The notes below the pieces were generated by a model that was not told the origin of the DNA, did not search any database, and was given only the letters and a program-made list of their open reading frames with translations. A stretch of DNA of 9,123 nucleotides from JBHIET01 sp046760785 (GTDB lineage: Bacteria; Chloroflexota; Anaerolineae; B4-G1): positions 1-9,123 of the forward strand of contig JBHIET010000102.1 of NCBI GenBank assembly GCA_046760785.1. Direction: 5' to 3'. Position numbers and translations under genes: made by a program. Positions within the stretch are counted from its first letter, which is position 1. Every line of letters begins with the position of its first letter. Positions 1 to 5,132 of the stretch are shown here, one piece after another.

Positions 1-105
1 TACAGAAGGATACCTGGTCCCTACATTTTATGCCAGCTTATTCTCTATACTAGGTATTCATAGTAGCTCTACTTCACTCTAGCTCAAAGGGGGGATGGTG
101 TGTAG

Positions 106-134
106 TTGGCAAGCACACCCAAGTGTGCTATACT
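106..134 (+). promoter_or_regulatory. Sigma-70-type promoter of tdh
   Basis: A -35 box TTGGCA (106-111, five of six consensus bases) and a -10 box TATACT (129-134, five of six) are separated by exactly 17 bases. The -10 box is preceded by TGC, giving an extended -10 (126-134). Transcription would start near 141, about 43 bases before the tdh ATG at 184. The spacer is almost entirely an inverted repeat, listed separately. The match to consensus is seen in the sequence; promoter activity is inferred. Confidence 0.7.
112..129. promoter_or_regulatory. Palindromic operator candidate inside the tdh promoter
   Basis: AGCACAC-CCAA-GTGTGCT is a perfect 7-bp inverted repeat with a 4-base centre. It begins at the base after the -35 box and ends on the first base of the -10 box. 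A dimeric regulator bound here would compete with or reshape RNA polymerase binding. The binding protein is unknown; a threonine- or amino-acid-responsive regulator would fit the downstream pathway, but that is inference. Confidence 0.55.
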
Positions 135-183
135 CCCGCCTGCGTGCAGGAGTGGAAAGACAACAGGAAATGGAGCTATCGCA

Positions 184-1161
184 ATGTCAAGAAGCGACAT
201 GAACAAGATCCTCGTGACCGGCGCATGCGGCCAGATCGGCTCCGAGCTGACCATGGCACTCCGCGAGAGGTATGGCAATGAGAACGTCGTGGCCACCGGT
301 CACAAGACGGAGCCCAGTCCCAAGCTGCGCGATTCGGGCCCCTTCGAGTTCATTGACGTGACCCGGCGGGAGACCATCGAGGAGGTAGTGAGCAAGTACA
401 ACATTGACACTGTCTACCACATGGCCGCTATCCTTTCGGCTGTCGGGGAGAAAAACCCCCAACTGGCCTGGGACGTCAACATCAAGGGCCTGTACAACAT
501 TCTTGAGATCGCCCGGGAACGCGAGATGGCCCGGGTTTTCTGTCCCAGCTCCATCGCCGCTTTCGGGCCGCAGACCCCCAGGGACAACACGCCTCAGGAG
601 ACGATCCTGCGCCCGACGACGATGTACGGCGTCACGAAGGTAGCCGGGGAGCTATTGTGCGACTACTACTTCCAGCGCTTTGGTGTGGACGTGCGCGGCG
701 TCCGCTACCCCGGCATCATCAGCAGCGAGACCCCGCCTGGCGGCGGCACCACCGACTATGCGGTGGAGATCTTCTACGAGGCGATCAAACACAAGCGATA
801 CGCCTGTTTCCTGAGGGAAGACACAGTGCTGCCGATGATGTACATGCCCGACTGCCTCAAAGCCACCATTGATTTGATGGAGGCCGATCTCTCCCGTCTT
901 AAGCACCACTCCGATTTCAACCTGGCAGCGTTCAGCTTCAGCCCTGCCGAATTGGTGGCCGAGATCCAGAAACACGTGCCTGAATTCACCTGCGAGTACG
1001 AACCCGACTTCCGGCAGGAGATCGCCGATTCCTGGCCCCGCACCATTGACGACAGCGCCGCACGAGAGGAGTGGGGATGGGAGCCGGAGTACGACTTGGC
1101 GGCGGTGGTAGCGGATATGCTGGAGAAACTGGGACAAAAGCATGCGGAAGGACGGCTGTAG
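184..1161 (+). CDS. tdh: L-threonine 3-dehydrogenase, SDR (epimerase-like) type
   Basis: This 325-residue enzyme should oxidise L-threonine with NAD+ to 2-amino-3-ketobutyrate in the cytoplasm. It belongs to the extended short-chain dehydrogenase type, related to UDP-galactose epimerases, not the zinc-dependent Tdh of E. coli. The Rossmann motif GxxGxxG is at residues 13-19 (VTGACGQIG). The catalytic Y148-x3-K152 lies in MYGVTK, with serines at 122-123 (CPSSI). The segment RYPGIIS..TPPGGGTTDYAVE (174-195) is the characteristic substrate-side signature of this TDH family. The ATG at 184 has GGAG at 172-175, eight bases upstream. An earlier in-frame TTG at 106 is the promoter -35 box, so it is not the start. 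A second ATG at 199 is possible but lacks a good ribosome site. The product feeds kbl downstream, although a gap of 528 bases with gene debris lies between them. Confidence 0.9.
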   Translation: MSRSDMNKILVTGACGQIGSELTMALRERYGNENVVATGHKTEPSPKLRDSGPFEFIDVTRRETIEEVVSKYNIDTVYHMAAILSAVGEKNPQLAWDVNIKGLYNILEIAREREMARVFCPSSIAAFGPQTPRDNTPQETILRPTTMYGVTKVAGELLCDYYFQRFGVDVRGVRYPGIISSETPPGGGTTDYAVEIFYEAIKHKRYACFLREDTVLPMMYMPDCLKATIDLMEADLSRLKHHSDFNLAAFSFSPAELVAEIQKHVPEFTCEYEPDFRQEIADSWPRTIDDSAAREEWGWEPEYDLAAVVADMLEKLGQKHAEGRL

Positions 1162-1313
1162 TCCAAAGTCGAGGGGCTCGCTCAAGGAGGAGGACGAGGC
1201 AGCTATTTAGCGCTTCAAGGTTTCGAGCGACGTATCATCTGGCGTGGGTACGATCTATCGTGAGAGTTGGGGTGCCTCACCTGTTGTGCCGTCACGGCGA
1301 GGCTGAAATCGTG

Positions 1314-1433
1314 ATGGCCTTCGAGCGCCCCGATCAGTTGCGGGCCGGACGCTGGTACGGCGGGAAAGGGAACGGGGAGCTGGTGAAAGAATGTCTCAAA
1401 CTGGTGCAACAGACCGAAGTCTGGGCCAGATGA
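1314..1433 (+). pseudogene. Probable HEPN-domain protein, C-terminal remnant
   Basis: A reading frame open through the region after tdh ends at the TGA at 1431-1433. Its last about 40 codons look like real protein: FERPDQ, then a helix-like tail GELVKECLKLVQQTEVWAR. This resembles the last helix of HEPN proteins that pair with MNT nucleotidyltransferases. Its stop overlaps the next ORF's ATG as ATGA (1430-1433), the usual arrangement of a translationally coupled HEPN-MNT toxin-antitoxin operon. No HEPN catalytic RxxxxH motif is visible, so at most the C-terminus remains. The 5' boundary given here is simply an in-frame ATG; the true edge of the remnant is not defined. An unrelated small protein is possible. 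Confidence 0.35.
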
Positions 1434-1657
1434 ACATATCCCAAGAATTGTACCCCGCCCTGGCTGACTTCATCGCTCGGGCCGGCGAGGTCCCGAATCT
1501 CAGAGCCGCCGTCCTGTTCGGTTCGACTGTCACCGGTGAGTTTCGTCGCAAGAGCGATGTAGACGTCTTGCTGCTCTTCGATACCGACCACAAGCAACCA
1601 GCGGCGTCTACACGGTCACCTGGAACGCCGACGATGCTGACGACGACCCGTTCATAG
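1430..1657 (+). pseudogene. Truncated MNT-type nucleotidyltransferase (antitoxin-like)
   Basis: The ORF from ATG 1430 encodes 75 residues. It contains a complete GSx10DxD nucleotidyltransferase signature: GSTVTGEFRRKSDVD at about residues 31-45, followed by the hydrophobic strand VLLLFD. MNT antitoxins of the MntA type use this motif to AMPylate the partner HEPN toxin. Homology appears to stop at about FDTDH (near 1592). The remaining codons (QPAASTRSPGTP...) look like out-of-frame sequence, and the third catalytic acidic residue and the C-terminal helix are missing. Full-length family members are usually about 100-130 residues, so this is a broken copy. An ATG at 1391 would add 13 residues, but the ATGA overlap with the preceding frame favours 1430. 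Another protein frame (about 1594-1660, SGVYTVTWNADDADDD) seems to begin where this one decays. Confidence 0.65.
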
Positions 1658-1689
1658 GACATCAGACAAGACACAAGGAGGTCATTCAA

Positions 1690-2892
1690 ATGCAGATCAA
1701 AAGGGACCCGATAAGTTATCTGGGTGAGGAGTACGAACGTCTGGCCCGTGAGGGCTTGACCTGGGAGCCCAGGGAGCTCCAGAGCGCCAGCCGTCCCATC
1801 TCCACCATTGACGGCAGAGAAGTTGTCGTGCTCTGCTCCAACAATTACCTCAATCTATCCACACACCCCAAGGTGGTCAACGCTATGATCAAGGCCACGG
1901 AGAAGTATGGGGCAGGGGCAGGGAGCGATCGCTCCATTGCCGGCGACACATCTCTGCACAGGGAGTTGGATCGCCGCCTGGCGGAGTTTAAGGGGGCACC
2001 TGCTTCCCTGACCTTCCAGACGGGCTTCATGACGAACCAGGGCCTCGTCGCGCAACTGGCCGGCGCAGGCGACCTGTATGTCTCGGATGAGCTGAACCAC
2101 GGCTCAATCATAGATGGGATGCGGCTGACTCGCGCAGACCGGGCCGTCTTCAAGCATAAGGATGTTGACGACTTGGCCCGCGTGATGGAGGAAGCGGAAA
2201 CCCATCAACCTCCCTACAAGCACATCTGGATCGTCACCGACGGCGTCTTCAGCATGGATGGTGACCTGGCCCCACTGCCAGCAATCGCGGAGATTGCCGC
2301 AGAGCACGGCGCGGGCGTATACGTGGATGATGCACATGGCGAGGGCGTCCTTGGTGAAGGTGGACGAGGCATTGTGAATCACTTCGGGCTCACCCGCGAT
2401 CAGGTACACGCCGAGATGGGTACGTTCTCCAAGGCTTTCGGGATTGTAGGCGGGCATGTCAGTGGCAGCGAGGAGTTGATAAAATTCGCCCTGAATAAGT
2501 CCAGAACCTGGCTGCTCAGTGGAGCCCTCCCCCCCGGGGTGGCTGCAGCGACAATAGCGGCCATTGACGTCATGGAGTCCGAGCCAGAGCGGGTGGAAAG
2601 GGTGTGGGAGAACCGTAACTACTTCATTGAGAAGATGAAGGAACTCGGTTTCGATACCGGCCACAGCGAGACACCCATCGTGCCGATAATGTGCGGTGAA
2701 AGCAAGACGGCGAAGGCCCTGGCCGATTTCGTGTGGAACAGGGCCATTTACGTACTACCTATCGTCTACCCCATGGTGGCTCGCGGCAAGGCTAGAATCA
2801 GGGTCCAGTTGTGTTCGGAGCACACGAAGGACCAATTAGATAAGGCCATTGATGCCTTCAAAGAAGGAGGGGAGAAGCTCGGATTGATCTGA
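1690..2892 (+). CDS. kbl: Glycine C-acetyltransferase (2-amino-3-ketobutyrate CoA ligase)
   Basis: A 400-residue, PLP-dependent alpha-oxoamine synthase family enzyme. It should cleave 2-amino-3-ketobutyrate with CoA to glycine and acetyl-CoA. The Schiff-base lysine is K248 in GTFSKAFG. The PLP-ring aspartate and phenolate-contact histidine are D213 and H216 in VDDAHGEG. H137 in NHGSIIDG is the ring-stacking histidine, and DGVFSMDGD (184-192) is the usual family block. The length matches E. coli Kbl (398). The start is secure: AAGGAGG at 1675-1681, eight bases before ATG. BioF and ALA synthase share this fold, but the upstream threonine dehydrogenase makes Kbl the best reading. The gene ends at a hairpin 17 bases downstream. 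Its own strong ribosome site would allow translation independent of tdh across the debris-filled gap. Confidence 0.93.
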   Translation: MQIKRDPISYLGEEYERLAREGLTWEPRELQSASRPISTIDGREVVVLCSNNYLNLSTHPKVVNAMIKATEKYGAGAGSDRSIAGDTSLHRELDRRLAEFKGAPASLTFQTGFMTNQGLVAQLAGAGDLYVSDELNHGSIIDGMRLTRADRAVFKHKDVDDLARVMEEAETHQPPYKHIWIVTDGVFSMDGDLAPLPAIAEIAAEHGAGVYVDDAHGEGVLGEGGRGIVNHFGLTRDQVHAEMGTFSKAFGIVGGHVSGSEELIKFALNKSRTWLLSGALPPGVAAATIAAIDVMESEPERVERVWENRNYFIEKMKELGFDTGHSETPIVPIMCGESKTAKALADFVWNRAIYVLPIVYPMVARGKARIRVQLCSEHTKDQLDKAIDAFKEGGEKLGLI

Positions 2893-2908
2893 GCTACTCG
2901 ATGGGACA

Positions 2909-2935
2909 GGGGCAGGCCTACTACTGGCCTGCCCC
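2909..2935 (+). terminator. Perfect hairpin after kbl, probable terminator
   Basis: GGGGCAGGCC (2909-2918), loop TACTACT, GGCCTGCCCC (2926-2935): a perfect 10-bp GC-rich stem beginning 17 bases after the kbl stop. Only a weak T-rich stretch follows (GTTGACGTTCCTTG). It may therefore act as a weak intrinsic terminator or as an mRNA 3'-end stabiliser. Confidence 0.6.
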
Positions 2936-2999
2936 GTTGACGTTCCTTGTGATGATCGGACTGCCTACACGTCGAAGCGCGGCAGCCAGGCTACGCCGT

Positions 3000-3030
3000 T
3001 GGGGGAGGACGGCGACGTAAGTCTCCCCCA
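3000..3030. repeat. Inverted repeat, 8-bp arms
   Basis: TGGGGGAG (3000-3007) and CTCCCCCA (3023-3030) are perfect inverted arms around a 15-base loop. A second GGGAG follows at 3034-3038 and could pair with the same CTCCC. No T-tract follows on either strand, so a terminator is unlikely. It lies 40 bases before the MalT-like remnant and probably belongs to the repeat-rich intergenic material. Confidence 0.4.
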
Positions 3031-3069
3031 TTTGGGAGTACGTGGGAAACGTGCCAAGATTGCGGCGCC

Positions 3070-3252
3070 ATGGTCGCGTCCCTGCTGACCACCAAACTGT
3101 ATAGTCCGCCGCTGCGCTTCGATCCTTCGACGGGGCTCAGGACAAGCCTGGTGCCGTGCCCGCGCCTGATCGAATTGCTGAACGTGGTGCTTCACCGTAA
3201 GCTGCCCTTCGTCTTGCCCCAGCCGAGAACCTCACCCAGGTGCAACTCGTAG
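3070..3252 (+). pseudogene. MalT/LuxR-type ATPase regulator, N-terminal fragment
   Basis: The codons from ATG 3070 read SLLTTKLYSPPLR, then LVPCPRLIELLN..LHRKL. This matches the start of large MalT-like (STAND ATPase plus LuxR helix-turn-helix) regulators, whose consensus runs LL.TKLY.PP.R..LV.RPRLIERLN.GL.RKL just before the Walker A. The Walker A does not follow. After about residue 50 (near 3219) the frame degrades to QPRTSPRCNS and stops, so about 95% of an ordinary 800-900 residue protein is missing. Ten extra residues (F17-S26) split the conserved block and coincide exactly with a palindromic intergenic repeat at 3121-3149. The fragment is not expected to be functional. Confidence 0.65.
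3121..3149 (+). repeat. REP-like repeat (TTCGAC...GCTCAGG core) inside the MalT-like fragment
   Basis: The stretch contains CCTTCGACGGGGCTCAGGA followed by CAAGCCT. The same core, CCTTCGACAAGCTCAGGA, occurs at 8224-8241. An inverted copy is at 8171-8190 and a diverged copy at 8051-8079. In the + frame it encodes DPSTGLRTS and does not interrupt the reading frame of the regulator fragment. Confidence 0.65.
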
Positions 3253-3295
3253 ACCTGGATCGTCGTTTCCTGACAGCCGATGTGTACTGGGATCA

Positions 3296-3406
3296 ATGTT
3301 GGCCTATCGTGCGCCTGGAAATTTCCATCACCGTGTTTGGCAACTGGAAAGAAAGGAAGATTTCCGCGCCTGGGCAGGCCAAGTGCGCGACCGGCTGATG
3401 CAATGA
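3296..3406 (+). other. 36-codon open frame, probable gene remnant
   Basis: The frame ATG 3296 to TGA 3404-3406 encodes a protein-like sequence whose second half (RVWQLERKEDFRAWAGQVRD, then RLMQ) has the charged amphipathic look of a real C-terminal helix. I do not recognise the family and see no ribosome-binding site. The preceding stretch (about 3215-3295) in another frame also reads like protein (ENLTQVQLVDLDRRFLTADV). I read it as the decayed end of a gene, not as an active small protein. Confidence 0.25.
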
Positions 3407-3521
3407 GCGTTGGGTATACGTATCTACCGTGGTGAAGAAGATGACCGCTGGCCCCTTGGGTGTGCGTTTGCCTCTGCACGATCTGGATTGACGAGAAGAA
3501 CAAGCACGACAACCCATCGCT

Positions 3522-4448
3522 TTACCGCTGAAAGCGTGGATCACGTTCCAGTGTCAGGCGCAACCCTTGCACCAGTTCCACGCGCGGCTCGTAGCCCAGC
3601 AGCCTGCACGCAAGGGCTATGTCGGCGCAGAGATGAGAGACGCCACCACTCTCGGCAGGGCTATGAAGCACCTCCACCTCCCGTCCCACTGCCTCTGCCA
3701 CCAGCACAGCCAGTTCGTTAACGCTGGTCTCGCGGCCACTGCCCACGTTGATGATACGGCGGTCCACGTCGGCAGCAGTGGCGGCCGCCACCAGCGCCTC
3801 CACCACGTCGTCCACGTAGACGAAATCGCGGGTCTGCCCGCCGCCGCCGAAGATGACCAACGACCCACCCGCCAGCGCCTGGTGCAGGAAGCGCGGCACC
3901 ACCGGCGGGTGGGAAGGGGGCAGGTTCTGGCCCGGCCCGTAAGCGTTGAAGACGCGCAAGATCACTGTCTCGATGCCCCACAGCGCGCCGATGGTGCGGA
4001 CGTAGTACTCGGCGGCCAGCTTGCTCACCGCGTAAGGAGATTGGGGGTTCGGAGTCTGATCCTCCCGCACTGGCTGATGGGCCTGCTCGCCGTAGATCGC
4101 GCCAGACGAGGTGAGGACCACCCGCTTCACCCCGGCGTCCCGCATCGCCTCCATCACGCTGACCGTGCCGCCGACGTTGACCTCGTTATATTCGCGGGGG
4201 TAGAGGATGGATTCGCTCACCAGCACCCGCGCCGCCAGGTGATAGACGCAGTCCACGTCTTGCAGAAGCGTCCATAGTTTAGGCCGGTCGCTCACATCGC
4301 CCCGGGTGAAGAGCACCCGCTCGTCCAGCCGGGCGGGGTCGCCTGCGCTGAGGTCGTCAATGACCCGCACCTGGTGTCCATCGTGGGCCAGCCGTTTGGC
4401 CAGGGCTGCTCCAAGAAATCCGGCCCCACCGGTGACGAGGAAACGCAT
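3522..4448 (-). CDS. NAD-dependent epimerase/dehydratase, UDP-glucose 4-epimerase-like
   Basis: A 308-residue extended SDR protein. The NAD-binding motif GGAGFLG is at residues 7-13, with acidic residues D31-D32 for NAD ribose. The catalytic serine region TSSGAIYG is at 113-120 and Y139-x3-K143 is in SPYAVSK. The sugar-nucleotide signatures FNAYGPGQ (167-174) and QTRDFVYVDD (205-214) are both present. This is the GalE/WbpP/RmlB-type group acting on nucleotide sugars for surface polysaccharide or glycolipid synthesis. The exact substrate cannot be read from sequence. The start at 4448 has AAGGAGG four bases upstream (complement of 4453-4459). A 24-codon upstream extension is rejected because it would run across the promoter. 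It stands alone, divergent from the kinase gene. Its neighbours give no polysaccharide cluster, so the role remains general. Confidence 0.85.
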   Translation of the reverse strand: MRFLVTGGAGFLGAALAKRLAHDGHQVRVIDDLSAGDPARLDERVLFTRGDVSDRPKLWTLLQDVDCVYHLAARVLVSESILYPREYNEVNVGGTVSVMEAMRDAGVKRVVLTSSGAIYGEQAHQPVREDQTPNPQSPYAVSKLAAEYYVRTIGALWGIETVILRVFNAYGPGQNLPPSHPPVVPRFLHQALAGGSLVIFGGGGQTRDFVYVDDVVEALVAAATAADVDRRIINVGSGRETSVNELAVLVAEAVGREVEVLHSPAESGGVSHLCADIALACRLLGYEPRVELVQGLRLTLERDPRFQR

Positions 4449-4476
4449 GTCGCCTCCTTGTTGCTGCCTCTTCACT

Positions 4477-4485
4477 ATTATAGCA
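4477..4485 (-). promoter_or_regulatory. Extended -10 promoter of the epimerase gene
   Basis: On the minus strand TGCTATAAT (complement of 4477-4485) combines a perfect TATAAT with the extended TGn motif. No good -35 box is found at 16-18 bases, which is tolerable for an extended -10 promoter. The start would be near 4470, leaving a 5' leader of about 22 bases with the AAGGAGG ribosome site. Confidence 0.6.
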
Positions 4486-4514
4486 TAACTTGTCACAAAC
4501 AGGCGGATGACCGC

Positions 4515-4575
4515 TGACACAGACCGTCATTTGTTTCTCACCGTTATTGTGTTATACTGTGTCACCAATGTGTCA
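4515..4575. promoter_or_regulatory. TGTGTCA heptamer repeats, operator candidate
   Basis: TGTGTCA occurs at 4558-4564 and again at 4569-4575, exactly 11 bases apart (one helical turn). These copies cover the expected transcription start and the start codon of the kinase gene. An inverted copy, TGACACA, is at 4515-4521, upstream of the -35 box. TGTCA at 4491-4495 adds a partial copy near the opposing promoter. The spacing suggests sites for one regulator acting on the divergent promoters; the protein is unknown. Confidence 0.35.
4531..4558 (+). promoter_or_regulatory. Promoter of the kinase-transporter pair
   Basis: TTGTTT (4531-4536), a 16-base spacer, then TATACT (4553-4558) preceded by TGT (extended -10, 4550-4558). 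Transcription would begin near 4565-4566, two or three bases before the ATG at 4568. The transcript would therefore be essentially leaderless, and no Shine-Dalgarno sequence exists before that ATG. Confidence 0.5.
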
Positions 4576-5125
4576 ATGTGCCGATTCACCACTTGACCAC
4601 GGCCAGCGCATCGCTGTCGTCGGCACGACCGGCTCCGGCAAGACGACTATGGCACGGCGCCTCTCCCTGCACCTCGCCATCCCCCACGTGGAGCTGGACG
4701 CGCTTCACTGGGGTCCCAACTGGACCCCGGCCCCGACTCCAGCTTTCCGGCGGCGCACCGCGCAGGCACTGAGCGGCGATGCCTGGGTGGTTGACGGAAA
4801 CTACAGCGTCGTGCGCGACATTGTGTGGGGCCGGGCGGACACCGTTGTGTGGCTGGACTACAGTCTGTCGGTGATTCTGGGGCGGCTGGCGTGGCGCACG
4901 CTGCGGCGCATCTTCACCCAGGAAAAGTTGTGGAACGGCAACCACGAGCGGTTGTGGGAGCAGTTCTTCAGCCGCGATTCCATCTTCCTGTGGGCGCTCC
5001 GCACCTACCCGCGAAGACGAAGGGAGTATCCCCTGCTGTTTCAAAGACTCGGGTACGCCCATCTAAGAATAGTGCGCCTGCATTCCCCGCGGGCTGCGCG
5101 CGCCTGGCTGGAGAGCCTGAGATGA
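4568..5125 (+). CDS. P-loop kinase-like NTPase (FlaR/adenylate kinase-like family)
   Basis: A 185-residue cytoplasmic P-loop protein. Walker A GTTGSGKTT is at residues 19-27. The block ELDALHWGPNWTP and the later WVVDGNYS are typical of the small ATPases annotated as adenylate kinase-related, or as 'DNA topology modulation' (FlaR-like) proteins. The strand ADTVVWLDYS fits the position where the family has a Walker B-like strand. These proteins look like small-molecule kinases, but no substrate is established for this group. The start is the ATG at 4568; no other in-frame start occurs before the Walker A except TTG 4547, which lies across the -10 box. Seven bases separate its stop from the next gene, so the two are probably co-transcribed. 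Confidence 0.8.
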   Translation: MCQCADSPLDHGQRIAVVGTTGSGKTTMARRLSLHLAIPHVELDALHWGPNWTPAPTPAFRRRTAQALSGDAWVVDGNYSVVRDIVWGRADTVVWLDYSLSVILGRLAWRTLRRIFTQEKLWNGNHERLWEQFFSRDSIFLWALRTYPRRRREYPLLFQRLGYAHLRIVRLHSPRAARAWLESLR

Positions 5126-5132
5126 TTGCTTG

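Larger units (their letters stand above)
1162..1689. other. 528-bp gap between tdh and kbl filled with gene debris
   Basis: No intact gene is visible. The stretch starts with an orphan Shine-Dalgarno-like run AAGGAGGAGG (1184-1193) that has no start codon at a usable distance. HEPN-like and MNT remnants follow (1314-1657), and then a short frame that reads like the last strand of an immunoglobulin-like or CopC-like domain (about 1594-1660). The real kbl ribosome site AAGGAGG is at 1675-1681. The order suggests that foreign fragments were inserted into what was a tdh-kbl operon. I see no terminator or clear promoter within it. Confidence 0.5.
2936..3521. other. Gene-free stretch with decayed fragments between kbl and the epimerase
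   Basis: About 590 bases without an intact gene separate the ends of two convergent genes. They contain an inverted repeat (3000-3030), the MalT-like N-terminus (3070-3252) with a REP-like insertion, and a small unidentified remnant (3296-3406). About 115 bases of unremarkable sequence come before the epimerase stop. No RNA gene or complete mobile element is visible. Confidence 0.55.

Noticed and set aside
41..51. TATACT at 46-51 as a -10 box
   Set aside because: No acceptable -35 at 16-18 bases upstream; the promoter at 106-134 is much better.
106..183. TTG start at 106 extending tdh by 26 codons
   Set aside because: The TTG is part of the promoter -35 box and the extension crosses the -10 box and expected transcription start. 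The ATG at 184 has GGAG at the right distance and the Rossmann fold begins just after it.
2104..2664. 186-codon minus-strand frame inside kbl
   Set aside because: It is a shadow frame of a clearly conserved PLP enzyme; composition is random-like with no recognisable motif or ribosome site.
3567..4277. 236-codon plus-strand frame opposite the epimerase
   Set aside because: Histidine/valine/arginine-rich antisense shadow of a gene with all SDR motifs on the other strand.
4449..4520. 24-codon upstream extension of the epimerase
   Set aside because: It would translate through the extended -10 promoter; the inner ATG has AAGGAGG and begins directly at the NAD-binding strand.
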